This document shows, piece by piece, positions 8,188 to 20,330 of a stretch of DNA of 64,000 bases. Positions within the stretch are counted from its first letter, which is position 1; the number at the start of each line of letters is the position of its first letter. The notes under the pieces were generated by a model. That model was not told where the DNA came from. It saw nothing but the letters and a program-made list of their open reading frames with translations, and searched no databases. This DNA is from Plasmopara viticola (Eukaryota > Oomycota > Peronosporomycetes > Peronosporales > Peronosporaceae). Both the position numbers and the translations under genes were made by a program. The DNA is taken from assembly GCA_001695595.3 (NCBI GenBank), contig MBPM02000194.1:1-64000 (forward strand), in the 5' to 3' direction.

Positions 8188-8704
8188 TCAAGCAACCCCT
8201 TCTCCATGCCTGGTAGCTCAAATGCCTTGATTGACTTAATGACAAGAAAGTAGCCTTACGCGCAGCTTAATGCACCAAGAAAGAGAATGTTGATCCAGTG
8301 CAGCATCGAGTGGTTCTCGGGGGATGCAATTTGCGCTCGAAGTAGTACCAGCGCTTGTAGCAAAAAGCAGATACAATACGCTTGGCAGAATGTACGACGA
8401 ATGATTGCATCGCTCACGAGCAAGTTCGTCGGTTTCTTTATCCACAACGACGGATCCATGTGCGTAAAGCCTTCCGGATATCCATTATATCGAGCGTCAA
8501 AGCCTCCGCGCCGCTTCTATCGAGCAACGTATTGTCGCCCTTCCTGGCGAGGAACAGCTGCAGTTCATCTGCATCACACGTGATCTTGTTCGGCTTCTTT
8601 TCTTTAATCGCATCCTTTAAGTCTCCCATACACTCGCTTGCATCGGTTGTCACGGGGAACGCGTTTCTCTTCATTCCAAGGAGCGCACAAAAAAGTTTCA
8701 CAAT
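8188..8704 (-). pseudogene. Chimera: CRN header joined to membrane-protein tail
   Basis: Reading leftward from 8704: a CRN header in which the initiator ATG reads ATT, then LFLAR, LLDRSGAEALTLD and a DWL part to about 8427. From there it is the second exon of the small membrane protein (LVSDAIIRRTFCQAYCICF...), with TAC changed to TAA near its end. A small indel near 8485 breaks the join of frames in this copy. The same fusion point is seen at 40.6, 44.7 and 60.0 kb. Confidence 0.75.
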
Positions 8705-8806
8705 GTTTCCATTTGCTTTCTGCGAGTGTTCTCTCTTCTTATTTAGCCAATCAAATAGTGCAACCCAACGTTGGGTTTTTGACATTACTTATTTGGGTAA
8801 CTGCAA
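8705..8806. promoter_or_regulatory. CRN-type promoter with perfect 16-bp palindrome
   Basis: Upstream of the minus-strand CRN header are a CCAAT box (AGCCAATCAA, about 8747) and the perfect palindrome AACCCAACGTTGGGTT (8762-8777). The weakened second repeat follows (ACTTATTTGGGTAAC). It is equivalent to 60486-60585. Confidence 0.55.
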
Positions 8807-8815
8807 ATGTAAAAA

Positions 8816-11434
8816 GGGAGCCGCTAACTTCCACCCAGTCTGCGATTATTTAGAGCCCTTAACCCCAATATACAATGGTGATTGGCTATAAATACCTCTA
8901 TCGTGACCGAATATACAAAAGGCAGCTTTGCTCGAATCTACTTTTCCCCCATGTCAATTTGAATGCACAATCTGCTGTAGTCACTTTGAGAGAGAAACTC
9001 GTTTATTTGAGGACTATTAAGAGCATGTAACCTAACACAGGCATGCGTCAGTGCCATAATGCCTCCAGGCAGTGTTAGCATGTGCCTTGACACCACCGAC
9101 ATTACCCGTGGTCCACTTCCGTCAATGCTTCCGGCTCCTCTAGCTGCTACGCAGTAACCTCAGGTGGCCACGTAAAGTGCTCCCAGTCAGCACCAGAACC
9201 CAGGGCACCAAGATTGACCCCAGAAGGGTCGATACAGACATCGATGAAGGCATTGATGCATCAAGAGGTGGTTGTCGGCATGTTCTGATATCATAACCAG
9301 GTTGCTTACATTGTCGGCATTTCCTTTGCGGCCTCAAAGATGCTTCAACAAGCTCGAACATCGAAGGATTGCGCTGTGTCGATTGTGATGCACCCAAGGA
9401 GCCGACCGGACGACCACGACTCCGAATCATTGGCGGATTCTGGACTACAGCAGCCGGCAATTCGCCAAGATGGTCGAGAATTACTCTCCGACGGTAAATG
9501 GACGGTTCATCGAACTCCTCTCGCAGTCGTTTGAGAGTATCCTCAATCGATGTCGGAGCTCCAGTGACTACAGTTGCGCGAGATGGCTGCACCAACCATC
9601 AATGGTTATCAAATTTGCTGAAAGATATCGGCACCACTCCTGCTGCTGTAGGTGCTCGCTGCCGCTGATCTTGCACGAAATGTGTGCTTGCAAGGATGGC
9701 CAACGCTGGAAATGAACATACCAAGACACTCTTCACCTGCTTTATGCGCATGTGGTATTGCTGAAATCCTGATCGCAATCCTGCTATCGGTACCTTGCCC
9801 ATGACGGCAGAGAACATCGCTCCAAACTGCAAGTCGGCAATCGCACGCTCCTGCGCATTTTTGAGCTTGATTGCAGCAAGTTGCCCATGGCAAGCAAGTC
9901 TGCAGGCGTCGTCCACCGTGAAAATATCGCCAGTGGAGACAGAGATCAACATTTTCAATGCCGAATGTGCACTCTCGACTCTTGATGTGGTGGTATGACC
10001 GAAGTGTGATTTATTGCGCATGAAGGCAGCAACAAATCGGTCTTTGTAGATGAGCCACGTGTTATCCAGGTACGTCATAATATGAATAGGGAAGTTTTGG
10101 CGCATGGGTGCATGCTGCTGGTCGAACGAGCTGACTGTCGACGCGAACACAAGAGCATTCCATTGCCAAACCAGGTCTGTATAGGTATCAATACTCTCAA
10201 ACGTTCTCCGCAGCTTTGCCGTGATATTATTGGAGATATGCCAGCGACAAAGTAGATGGTTGGCAGTAGGAAAACGCTGTCGAGGGCGTTCATCAGCCCG
10301 AGTTCTCGATCTGTGACAAAAGTTCCCGGGACAACCAAAAACTGACCAAAGACGCACGCCATCAAGAGCACCACCCAGAGATAGTTCTCTTCTTTTTCTG
10401 ATGCCATAAGGCAGTACGCGAAGGTGAAAGATTGCGACGTAGCTTTCACCCCCACAACGTGCATCAAAGGCAGACCAAAACGGTTCGTGTTGTATGTTAA
10501 ATCGATCAACCAGACCTTGCAGGCCGGAAGGTGTTGCAAATCTCCTTTGCCGGAGGAAAGACAATGAAAAGGCGGGTAAGGCGTCGAAGGTTGTCAAACT
10601 TCGTGTAGTAAGGGGCATCAAAAGCAGTGGCCTCTAGGCTATCGAGCAACGCAGCAATTGGGGACCTTCCAATCAGGATGCGTCTGCGCTCTAGGTCGCG
10701 AATGTTGTACACATCACGAGGCGTGACGGTAATTCCCTGGTCGCGCATTGCGGCGACAATACGCGTAGGTGCCAGAATAGACCGACAGAGACTAAGAATT
10801 TCCTCGCGGTGATTAGGCTCGAAAGCGCGGCCTCTTGGATGTACGGCTGGGCCTGAGAAAGGTTCGTGATTGTTCTCGGCATTATCAAGTTCCACGGCCC
10901 AGTTGCACTGTTCTTCTGCTGCTTTCATCCGACGGACAGTCAAGGAAAATTGACCGTCAGTACGCTGGTTTGCGCAAATTCTTTTGCGCTGCTCAAAAGG
11001 TGATGGTGTGGCTGCTTTCCCAGAACAGGAGCACTCCAGGCAAACAGCCTTCACTTCACCATCGGCTCTGTGACCAACCTTTCTGGTATTTATGACCCTC
11101 AAAACAAATCCTTCAATGAGCAATAGGTTGTCAAGCGTATCGTGTGCCTCTTTCGACTGCCGTAGATACGCTCTGGAATATATTGGAGGCAGTTCAATGT
11201 GAAAATCGTAAAAGCTGAAGTGTCTTGACGTTAAAAATGTGCGGTTTGGTGGGCGTTGAGTAAGAGATGACGATGCGATGCGCAATCTTTTACATTTGCG
11301 TTGGAGGTTACAGTCCTTAGATTCAATTTTGGGCAACTGTAGCCAATCACCGTTGTGTATTGGGGTTGGGGGTTTCTATATAATCGCAGCCTGGGTGAAA
11401 GTTAGAGAATACTGGGTGGAAATTAGCGGCTCCC
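8816..11434 (-). mobile_element. Mutator-like element (MULE) with TIRs and 9-bp TSD
   Basis: The ends are long inverted repeats starting GGGAGCCGCTAA(C/T)TTCCACCCAG and continuing, with gaps, to about 8890 and 11340 (CCCCAATA.ACAA.GGTGATTGGCT). The flanks are ATGTAAAAA (8807-8815) and ATGCAAAAA (11435-11443), a 9-bp duplication with one mismatch, typical of Mutator. The paralogous locus at 60585 has ATGTTAAAAAAATATATCTTC uninterrupted, so it is the empty site. The element holds one decayed transposase. Confidence 0.88.
9140..11336 (-). pseudogene. MULE transposase with FAR1-like header (frameshifted)
   Basis: In reading order from 11336: a FAR1/WRKY-GCM1-like header (EAHDTLDNLLLIEGFVLRV, CLECSC) and a helix-turn-helix-like stretch (ITVTPRDVYNIRDLERRR). 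The MULE DDE core follows (LIDLTYNTNRFGLPLMHVVG, FVTDRELGLMNALDSVF, LLCRWHI, SRVESAHSALK). At the C-end is a zinc-knuckle-like CRQCKQPGYDIRTC. These blocks fall in different frames (changes near 10530, 10230 and 9600), so the gene needs several corrections and is not functional as it stands. Confidence 0.85.
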
Positions 11435-12260
11435 ATGCAAAAAAAATATATTTACTTAGACACAAAAAGCACGTATCAATCCGATATACCGATGATACTG
11501 GTTATGGCGGAGATGTCAAGTAAGGGAACCGGTAGATATCGAAATAACGAGTGGTTAATATAAGCATCTGATCGAAGTTCGAAAGGCCTTTAACCGTCGA
11601 ACCGTTTCAATTCTTTTCTTGCCACATCGATTCTACCATCTTTTGGAGCAACTCTATCCACTTCAGGTCCTCTGTATCGTCTGATTTTTTTATAATGACC
11701 TTATATTAACGGAAGTGAAACTTATGTTTAAGTCGTCAAAATGTCTCAATAAATCAGGTCGATTGTGTTGTTTGCTATAAACCACAATAATTTTCATAGG
11801 TCCCTTGAAACTGTTAACTATTACATTTCGTATCACCCGAAATTCTTGGAGGCCCCAACCAAAGCGTTCATTGTTGTATCCAATGGCTCACACCTGAGTC
11901 TTATTGTAGTAGCATATTATAGCCTCCATTTCCTAGTAAAGCTTTGATAGCCTGACAGCTAGAGAACTCTCAAGCCTAGGGCTCCCGAGCTTTGCCCTCA
12001 TGGTGTTGAATATAATATCCCATTGATATGGACGTTCCGCTGATTCGTAAGTTGTTGTAATTCATTAGCGGTTGATCCACCCAATTTATTATAATAGTAA
12101 TCTTTATATATAGCTAACCATAATAAAACAGGCAATAACCTTCATTTTCAATAATGGGTGATTAGCAGATTCGTTTTTATTCGATTCAACAACTAATACG
12201 TATTCAGTTGTCAGTGTTAGCAAAGACAAGCAAAAAAAAATACTAAAGCACAAGACCATA
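11435..12260 (+). pseudogene. Decayed viral module (remnant B)
   Basis: This continues the module interrupted by the MULE. It contains an ORF1 relic (about 11480-11530, CCGATGATACTGGTTATG), an ORF2 relic on the minus strand (about 11590-11700, corresponding to RRYRGPEV), a protease relic (11710-12090) and the first codons of the capsid gene (about 12153-12235). All frames are broken. It matches 60586-61430 in order and orientation. A non-viral segment seems to replace the protease middle (about 11945-12010), as in the other remnants. Confidence 0.75.
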
Positions 12261-12560
12261 GCTATTTGAATCATCAACATAATCACAGACGCAGAAAATC
12301 AACACAACATGTGTTTAGTCAGATGGTTGGTCTTTGCTGGATGTAATGACATTTTCATTAATTAGCTGCCACTACACGGGATAGAAAACGACTGGAAAGA
12401 ATATAAGGTCAAGTGTCTACGAGGACGAACATGTGCTGTCCTACTGTTTGTGGATGACTTCGCTATAATTGGTCATCCAATCCTAGAAAAAAGAGCTACT
12501 GGCTCAATTAATTGCATTGACCTCTCTGGTAGTTACGTCGTCATTAATGTAGAGTCGAAG
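12261..12560. other. Module-flanking sequence and possible RT scrap
   Basis: 12250-12400 matches the flank after remnant E (about 61480-61610: CATCAACATAATCACAGACG...). 12430-12475 reads VLLFVDDFAIIGHP on the plus strand, which resembles the YVDD block of a copia reverse transcriptase and may be an older element into which the next copia was inserted. No gene is supported. Confidence 0.4.
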
Positions 12561-12832
12561 TGGGCACTCGATGGTAGAATGCAAAGTGAATATATTTAAA
12601 AGGTCTTTAATTCGCAACTACTTGCTACCTCTAAGCCAATCATTAATATAAGCCAATCAGAACGACTTGCTATCCGGACGTAATCATTTTCCCATCCGAG
12701 CGCAATCATCTTGCGCACGCCTGTACACCCGCCTAGCCATGACGTCACTGTTGCTTGGTCGCAACGTTGACCGGAATCGAACGGGTAGCTTACCGGTAAA
12801 TTACGGCTAGTCGAGGCATCGTATCTTCAACA
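12561..12832 (-). repeat. 3' LTR of copia 1
   Basis: It aligns with 16702-16960 over its whole length, starting with (T)GRGCACT.GATGGTAGA and ending ATCTTCAACA in plus-strand reading. It is about 272 bp and diverged from its partner. Confidence 0.85.
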
Positions 12833-12983
12833 CTCCCACTTGACTCGTCAGCACTTAGAGACTTGATGCTCAGCTTGTTCCGAAGGGTTGAAACTGGACA
12901 GCAGTATTTGGCTTGGTCACGATATCAGCAAGCATGTCGTGCGTCGGACAATATAGCACCATGACTTGATCGTCTTCTACTTT

Positions 12984-15900
12984 CTAACGCACGAAGGGGT
13001 AGCGGATGTCGATATGCTTGGTGCGCCTGTGAAATTCAGGATTCTTGGCCAACACGATGGAACCTTGATTGTCCTTGTAGATCTTCACCGCTTCGTTTTC
13101 CACCATCTCGCCAAGCTCGCATAGCAACACCTTGAGCCATACTGCCTCTTGAATTGCTTTCAAAAGCGCCATGTACTCAGCCTCTGTCGACGATAGCGCC
13201 ACCGTTTGCTGTTTCTTGCTCTCCCAGCTGACACACCCTCCGCTCATCATGCATGCATAGCCACTTGTTCTTCGTCTTGATCCGGAATCCCCGGCCGAGT
13301 CCGCATCCGAGTATCCTTGGAAACCTTTATCGTATCTTGCTCAAAACTCGATACTGTGCGTCTTTGTGCCTCGGATGAAGCGAAAGATCCTTTTGAGAGC
13401 TTGCCAATGTGTCGGGCACGGGTCCGCAGCAATTTGGCTAAGCACTCCCACTGCTGCAAGGTCCGAACGTGTGCCGATCATAAGATAGATGAGGCAGCCC
13501 ACAACGTTCCGGTACGGCACACCCGCCATTGTCACATCGTGTTTGCAACCACCTTCACCCATTGACTTGGTCAGCTTGAGGACTACATCTTGTGGCGCCC
13601 GTACGGACGTGCTGTTGTCCATCTTGAATTTCTGATGGATGTCGTCCGTAAACTTGGTCTGTTGCATCATGACTGTCCCTCTATCAGTGTCTTGCATAAT
13701 CTTCATTCCAAGAATAGCTGAGCTTGCCCATGTCGGCCATTTCGAAATGTTTACTGAGCACTCGCTTGGTATCTCGGAGCATCTTGTCGCAGCTGCCTGC
13801 GAGAATCGAGTCGTCGACGTAAAGCGTGACACAAATCATGTCTTGACTGTCACGTTTTATATAGACGCAGTGGTCTGACTCGCACTTCTTGAAGTCCAGT
13901 ACAAGCATGAAATCGTCGATTGTCTTGTTCCACATTCGGGGCGACTGCTTATGTCCATACAATGATCGCTGAAGGTTGCACACATAGTCCGGGTGAATGT
14001 CGTTGCTGAATCCATCCGGCTGCACCATGTAGATGTCCTCATCAAGCAAACTATTGAGGAAAGCCGTTTACACATCCATCTGATAAAAGATAAGACTGTG
14101 CTTGGCCGCCAAATTGAGCAACATCCTGATCAGAGTAAACTTGGCAACGGGCACAAAGGTCTCCTCGTAGCCAATGTCATGCTTTTGTGAAAAGCCTTTT
14201 GCCACCAAACATCGCCGACTTGAACGTGGTCGGCATTTCTCTCACTGGATCAACGACAAAAGCAGCCCCGAAGTCTTATGCCGTCACAAACATCTCATCC
14301 AGCGACTGATACCGGCTGGAGCACTTGGGTCGTGTAATGTCTGCAGCTTGCTCTAGCGACTGAGTCTGTTGATGTCGCTTGCTGCCTTTCTCAAACCCAT
14401 TGTCTAGAGTCGTCTCTTCATTTTCGTAGTCGGTGTCATCGGGCTGCGAAGAATCATCACTTATTTTATCATCTAGAACAACTACTTCACTCTTGACCTT
14501 CTGTCTTCCGCCATCAAAAATGTCCTCCATAAATTGTGCATAGCGGCCAACCAACAAACGACCGCTATCCACTTCTTGAAAACGGTACGCCTTTCTATGC
14601 TCTGAATATCCGACAGCGTACTGATCGAGCGTCCAACTTGGATCGCTTTTCTTTTGGAACTTGAACGTACGCATGGCAGCCGAATATCTTGAGATTCACT
14701 AGCAGTGATTTCTTGCCTGTTTAAACTTTGTGCGGCGACTTGTCGTGATTGGCAACACGCGTTGGACACCGATTCCGAAAAAGTGTGGCTGTCATCACTG
14801 CTTCACCCTAGTATGACTTGGGTAAGCCAGCATTTTTCATCATGCAGCGGGCAATTCCACAAGCGTACTATTCGTCCGTTTGGCTATCCCATTCAGCTGA
14901 GGAGTGTACGAGAGCGTAAAGTTTTGGATAATGCTACGTTTTGCACAGAACTTGGTCATTGCACCAAAAATATATTCGCCACCATCGTCACATCGAATTG
15001 TCTTGACACGCTTGTTTGTCTGTGTCTTGGTCAATGCAACGAATTTGACAAACTCGTTGGCCACCTCAAGTTTTCTTTTCAGCAGAAAAAATATGCAAAA
15101 AGGCGGTTTTTCGTCCATAAATGTGACGAAATAGCGCTTGCCGCCGAAAGTTGGTGTTTGCATCGGCCCACAAACGTCACTGTGTATGGCTTCCAGCACT
15201 TCTTTGAAGCGACTTGGGGATGACTTCATCAAGCTCACCCTTGTCTGTTTACCGAGCGCGCAACCGTTGCAGAGCTCCCACTGGCTCACCGAAGTCAAGT
15301 CGATTCCAGTGCCATAGCCATTTTGATAATACCAAAAAGGCCAGCATGGCCAAAGTGGTCAAGTTGAAGGTGCCAGAGGTACGAATTCGTGTCCCCATGG
15401 CATCCCGACGGACTCGCCACATTTTCCCCGTGCGTTAGAGTTGGCTTCATGCACAACTTAAACAAAACTTTACCTTCTCGGGAGCCAATTTTTCCAACGA
15501 ATGTTCTTTGCTTGCGCGTGTTCCCTTCGCCTTCAAACGTTACCGGGCTGACATCCTCAGTAAATCTGCCAACGGAAAACAAATTGCACGAAAGCTTAAG
15601 GATATGTAACACGTTCGCAAGCAAACCTTTCTTCATCCCACGCGGAGTTGTCATAGGCATGACAGTGTCACCCGGACCAACTGCTTAAACGACACCGTCG
15701 TCAGCAAGATGCACGTCCACTGGGAAAATAATTGTAGTCATGCGTGTTATTTTTGGAGTACGTCATGTGATGCGTTGCACTCGAGTCAAACAGCCACACG
15801 CAGCTGTCCTTAGCGTCGACAACAGCCGAAAATAGGAAATGTCTTCTCCAAGCTGCGTGATGTTCGCAGGCTGCGGTCGCTGCCGCTCCGCTTTTTCGCG

Positions 15901-16683
15901 AGTCCTTACAAGACACTTGGCGATCCAATGCCTGCTTTCACCGCAATAATGACAGACCGTTTTGGCCTTCATCGGTGGTTGACGACCCTTACGCCGTCCG
16001 TTGTCGCTTGACATAAACGCTTGACCTTGCGTGTGCGTTGCTCCATCGACGTCACCACCTTGTTCCCTGCGCTTCATGTCCTCGTGTGGTAGTCGAGACG
16101 TTACGAGCTCCCACGTTAGCAAATCTGATCGATACTCCAATGCCGTAATCAGAGACACAAACGAGTTGTTTTAACTAGCCAGAAGTGTCATGATCAAGTC
16201 GTCTTCGCTGACCGGAGCTTCGACCGCATCGAGCTGTTCCGCCAGCGTCTTGATCTTGTTAATTTGCCCCAACATGTCATCACCTTCACTCATCATTAAC
16301 ATGAAGAAGCGTCGACGAAGAAAGAGCTTATCGGCCAAAATCCTCTTCTCGAAATGCAACGTCAGACGCGACCATGCATCATGCCCACCATCAGCCGACC
16401 GGACCAATGGCAGTTGCAAATCTTCCATCGCAAGACAGATGATCGCCATGGCCTTGTGCGATTTTCTCCTAAAAGCGACTTGGTCCAGCGTGGTGAGGCA
16501 GCGCTCAAGCTTGACTTCCTCGGAAACGACCTTCCACAGATCGCGTTCCTCGAGCACCATCCGCATCTTGAACTTCCATGTGTGAAATTTGGCTCCATCG
16601 AATATGTTGATTCGACTGGAGGAAGGGATGTCTATTGCGAAGGCAGAGCCGGGAGCAGAGGTTGCAGGGCTTGGACGCATCAC
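12984..16683 (-). pseudogene. Copia 1 gag-pol polyprotein (many stops)
   Basis: Gag (16171-16683) has SRINIFDGAKFHTWKFKM. The zinc knuckle CHYCGESRHWIAKC lies near 15925-15966. The protease block reads FDSSATHHM, with Gly of DSG changed to Ser. The pre-integrase block is LWHLQLDHFGHAGL, and integrase has CDDGGEYIF and YTPQLNG. Reverse transcriptase has QRSLYGHKQSPRMWN and LYVDDSILAGS. RNase H has ALSSTEAEYMAL and HRRTKHIDIRY near the 3' end. The blocks are in several frames and include premature stops, so it is inactive. Confidence 0.87.
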
Positions 16684-16701
16684 CTAGGTTAAAGGTCAAA
16701 G

Positions 16702-16960
16702 TGAGCACTAGATGGTAGATTGTCAAGTGAATATTTATATAAGGTTCTAAGTGTGCTACTACTTGCTACCTCTTAACCCCGTATTAATTGGAGCTAATAA
16801 CGACTTACCGTCCGAGCGTAATCATATTCCCATCCGGGCGCAACCATCCTGCGTGCACCTGTACACACGACGCCTCTGTTGCTTGGTCGCAACGTTGACC
16901 GGAATCGAACCGGTAGCTTACCGGTACATTACTGCTAGTCGAGGCGTCGTATCTTCAACA
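16702..16960 (-). repeat. 5' LTR of copia 1, with tRNA-like hairpin
   Basis: About 259 bp. On the minus strand it contains ACCGGTTCGATTCCGGT (16898-16914), a perfect T-arm with a B-box (GGTTCGATTCC). The arm is enclosed by GACGCCTC/GAGGCGTC (16941-16948 with 16869-16876), which can pair over 8 bp. The partner LTR has a degraded version. Confidence 0.8.
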
Positions 16961-18537
16961 GTTTTTTTCACAGAAATAAAGCAATCGAATCACATGTACA
17001 CCACATCTGCAGCGACGCTTCCATCAGTGGAGCGGTGCTTGTTAAGCTTATGGATCCTTGTATGGCGGAGAAACCACAGCAAAGAGCTCGTCAATGAGCA
17101 ACTATCAGTAGATTTGGTCAATAGATACCTTGAGCACAAATTCACTATCGATAAAAAGCTTTTCAAAATCGCTCACTAAACGCAACCGCGATAAAATCGC
17201 GCAGTATTTAATAAACCAACCATTGCGCATTCGAAAACTTCTCGATCACGTTAAAAGATGTAAAAATTACCTGAACTAAAATCGTTTTGACGCAAGTCAC
17301 ATCTCACTAAGGATTCTTCATCACCTATATTGAGGTAGCGAATAGTGCATTTGTTACCGTCGGTTCAAGTCAGTGTTACTTGGTTGTATAAACTACTTCG
17401 TATCAGACTTTAGCAAATGCAAAAAAATTGTAGCAGCAACAGAAATTAAAGTGGTCAAAGTTGTCGTCTTACATGTCAAAAGCGCTTCGCATTTCTCCGT
17501 GCTTGCCTTGCTGTCTTGTAATTGTCGCTAGTGTCCTCAGCACAGACTCTATATGTACACATTATAAGTTGCTATCCTTTCGTGGGCGTCGTCCATACAG
17601 CCGCTCCTTCTCTAGTTTGACGAGCAATTACTACAGCAATCATTGCCATCCTTGCTCTTTTGACCAAAAACCTTTTTTTGTAAGTCGCTGTGTCACTTAC
17701 TGATTGACCTAATTAGAACGAGTCTAAACGAGCCAATCTTTGCACGAGCATCAGAAGCAGCAAATGGACCTTCATAGTTCAATTATATCTTTTTAAAACA
17801 CGCTTGGTTCGATCGAAGATGGAAAGTGCTGGCTTGAGCTCGACCACGACAGACTAGAGGATACAACTGCTGAGTCAGCCGATCAGCCAACCAACAGCTT
17901 GACGTCGAGTAAAGAAAGTGATTCGATCTTTTAAGCCACTTATGTTGTAGGGCAGCCGACCGGTCATGACGCACTTGTGACTTGCGATCACTTCGTCTTG
18001 ATGTCTTAAAAAAAATACACAATGCAGTCAGAAACTTGAGGGGAAGTGTGCAATAAATGCAGTGTGAAAGTGAATTTTATCACACAAATTTGCCATCGTC
18101 AATCTTTGTACACAGCATCTATTCATCAAAGTCTAATGTTTAACATAGCCGCCGTGATGAAGTCATTGTACTCAACCAGTTGATCCTGGGAGACCATAGC
18201 CACTTCTTAAGCGGCTCCGTGGAGACATACGAAGGCAATGTACGTCCATGCCCACTTTCTGGTCCGTCTACCGTGGATTAATTTTTCCTCGGTTTTATCC
18301 CCAGTTATATCATATTCAACGAGTTTTCACGTTTGACTTATTAGCAGATACATTAGATGCGTTTCACTCGCGCAGCAAGTAAACCGTCAAGCCACAGGAC
18401 TCGTTGTTGTCCCTACGGACTGCAACACAGTCGCCCCATTAAGTCATTGACTAGGTATCCAACAAGTTATGAAATATCCATATTCTAAAGCATCTGAAAT
18501 TCTTATCTTACTTTCTTTGAGATATTTGCTTTAGCAT
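16961..18537. other. Gene-poor region
   Basis: No supported gene. The open stretches of 60-80 codons show no family motif. 17080-17180 (VDLVNRYLEHKFTIDKKLFKI) might be a retroelement scrap. The rest is AT-rich unique-looking DNA. Confidence 0.5.
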
Positions 18538-18909
18538 ATGGCTACGCCGATGCATGCTATTTTTTTGGAATCGTTACGATACTCGATTAGTTTTCCGTTT
18601 AATACCTATAGGTTGTCAAAGAGAACCTTTATTCATGCTTTATCGGCCCATGGTCGGCTGTGGCTAAAGCAAGTTGTAAATAGAGAGCAAAGACGCAAAC
18701 GTAGTTTTACTGCAAGATCATTTATGATCAAGTGTTTGTTTTTGTACACAGGACTTAGAGGCTTTGTTAAGAAATATAAGCATAGGTTCGAGTCAAAAGG
18801 TAAGGTCCATCACCATCGAATACTGACATTGACATTGAAGTACATATCGACATTAAATTCATTTTGGACGCTATCGACACCAAATCTGCCTTTGGCTGGC
18901 TCTAACTGA
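18538..18909 (+). CDS. Uncertain 123-aa ORF
   Basis: An ATG-started ORF of 123 codons, basic and rich in Arg, Lys and Phe, with no signal peptide, transmembrane pattern or motif that I recognise. There is no paralogue in the window and no nearby gene to support it. It could be chance in AT-rich DNA. Confidence 0.2.
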   Translation: MATPMHAIFLESLRYSISFPFNTYRLSKRTFIHALSAHGRLWLKQVVNREQRRKRSFTARSFMIKCLFLYTGLRGFVKKYKHRFESKGKVHHHRILTLTLKYISTLNSFWTLSTPNLPLAGSN

Positions 18910-19239
18910 AGCTACCAAGAACGAATGCTGCGTGTCGCTCTCCATTGCGGGCCATCCAAAATATTAGAATCGTCGGCATGGCCCAGGTTGTCAGGATTGA
19001 ACGCAAGTGAAACAACAAGAGATTGTGACCGCACAGCAGCAACGGGAAGGGTGGCGACAGGAGCTTGGCGACAAGATCGTATGGTGTGCCCAGGCTGTCG
19101 TGGAGCTCTATGATGCTATTGGTCTCCCGCAAGCGCCGATTGATCGAGCAATATCGATAGACTTTTGGACTTCCTCAGTCGGGAGAAGATCAGTATGATC
19201 CAAAAGTGTTCGACAACAAAAGGCAGTGCTATCTCAATC

Positions 19240-20330
19240 AGTCAATAACGTCGGAGGATGTTTATGCGTTGTCCTTTCCTTAAGCGCTTAAAAACGTCCT
19301 CGATGCTCTGCGATTTGTCATTCTGCAGCTGTTGTTGTGCTTGATCTGGCTGTATCGACCACCAATGCGCGTCGAAATCTTCCCGCACAAAGGGGGATGT
19401 TCTTGATTTAAATTGGTGCTTTGAAGAATGCAGGGAATTGAATGTCAACTTGCCTGGACAGCTCGAGCAAGCAGGAAGGCTAGCATCATACTGCGCGTAT
19501 ACAGACTTCAGTCCCGCTACATATTCCCAAAAAGTTCGCAAAGAACATTCCATATCTCATTTTAGCGGTTGCTCGCTTTCTTGCAGTCTTATTCTTGGTA
19601 GTCGCCAACTGTTCGTCGCAGACAAGCCGACAAGCACTGTCCACATTGCCTTGCGAGCATTCAATCCACCTTTTAGAGCGACGTGCGCGCTGCCAGCTTT
19701 CGACGTGAATGTATGGTTGTAGTGCTGCTTTTCACGCGTAAGGCAGTCACAAATCTATTTATGCAAATCAACCAAATTTCCTCCAACTTGACATGGCTGG
19801 GCACTGTTTGGTGCATTGCCGTCAGTTCTCGATCATATTTTCCCTTTTATCGCTCTGTAAGAAAATTGCCCATGTCTTATGACGCTCTTAAAAAGGCATT
19901 GTCCGAGGCTAGGATTTTGAGAGTCTTGGCAAAGATATAAGTGGCAATGTTCCAGCGGTAGAAAAGAAAGTTGGCTCATGAAAAACGTCATCAAGTGCGC
20001 GCATTGATACATACTCGCGATCTGTCATAATAGCTGCTGAAGTCACAGCAAAGTTTCGGAAGATTCCTCGAATCATACGCAATCCCCAGATGTAGTCTTG
20101 TAGTTGTTTAGCCTCCATATAGCACTTCGCAGAGCTAAAAGTCTGGACACTTCCACCATGTGGTGTATTCGAAGGCCAAAGTGCGATTTGCAACGACTAA
20201 TATGCAAGCATGCTAACATCAGAGTATCAGATGCCATGTTGTATGCTAAAGACATCGTTACTGCCGGATTTGTGCCAAATTTCGACCTCAGGTTTCGCGC
20301 TGCCATAGGTTTTCTAGTGGCCTTCAATAT
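19240..20330 (-). pseudogene. Degraded MULE transposase relic
   Basis: IMTDREYVSMRALDDVFHEP (about 19970-20035) aligns with FVTDRELGLMNALDSVFLLP of the 9-11 kb MULE, and the upstream YIWGLRMIRGIF matches YLWVVLLMACVF. SIEDVFKRLR (about 19275-19305) aligns with SIEDTLKRLR of its C-terminal part. Frames are broken throughout and no inverted repeats were found. It is from a different lineage of the same superfamily. Confidence 0.65.

Larger units (their letters stand above)
1..8815. repeat. Left copy of an 8.8-kb direct segmental duplication
   Basis: This stretch matches 51752-60590 in the same orientation almost base for base. Both copies carry p24, the small membrane protein, CAF1B, CRN, the viral ORFs, the capsid/CAF1B junction and the CRN/membrane-protein chimera in the same order. 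They differ by scattered substitutions and small indels. Similarity stops on the right where a Mutator-like element is inserted at 8816 in this copy. The left limit is the window edge. Confidence 0.93.
12561..16960 (-). mobile_element. Ty1/copia retrotransposon 1, decayed
   Basis: An LTR retrotransposon in reverse orientation with LTRs at 12561-12832 and 16702-16960. The internal order is gag, zinc knuckle, protease, integrase, reverse transcriptase, RNase H, which is the copia order. The LTRs start TGTTGAAGATACGA on the minus strand. They differ by many substitutions, so the insertion is old. No clear target-site duplication was found. Confidence 0.88.

Noticed and set aside
13317..13878. 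Plus-strand ORFs within copia 1
   Set aside because: Complement of the reverse transcriptase region. The RT motifs are on the minus strand.
18176..18200. Similarity of CAACCAGTTGATCCTGGGAGAC to the start of 18S rRNA
   Set aside because: Only about 15 bases fit and nothing downstream resembles rRNA, so it is chance.
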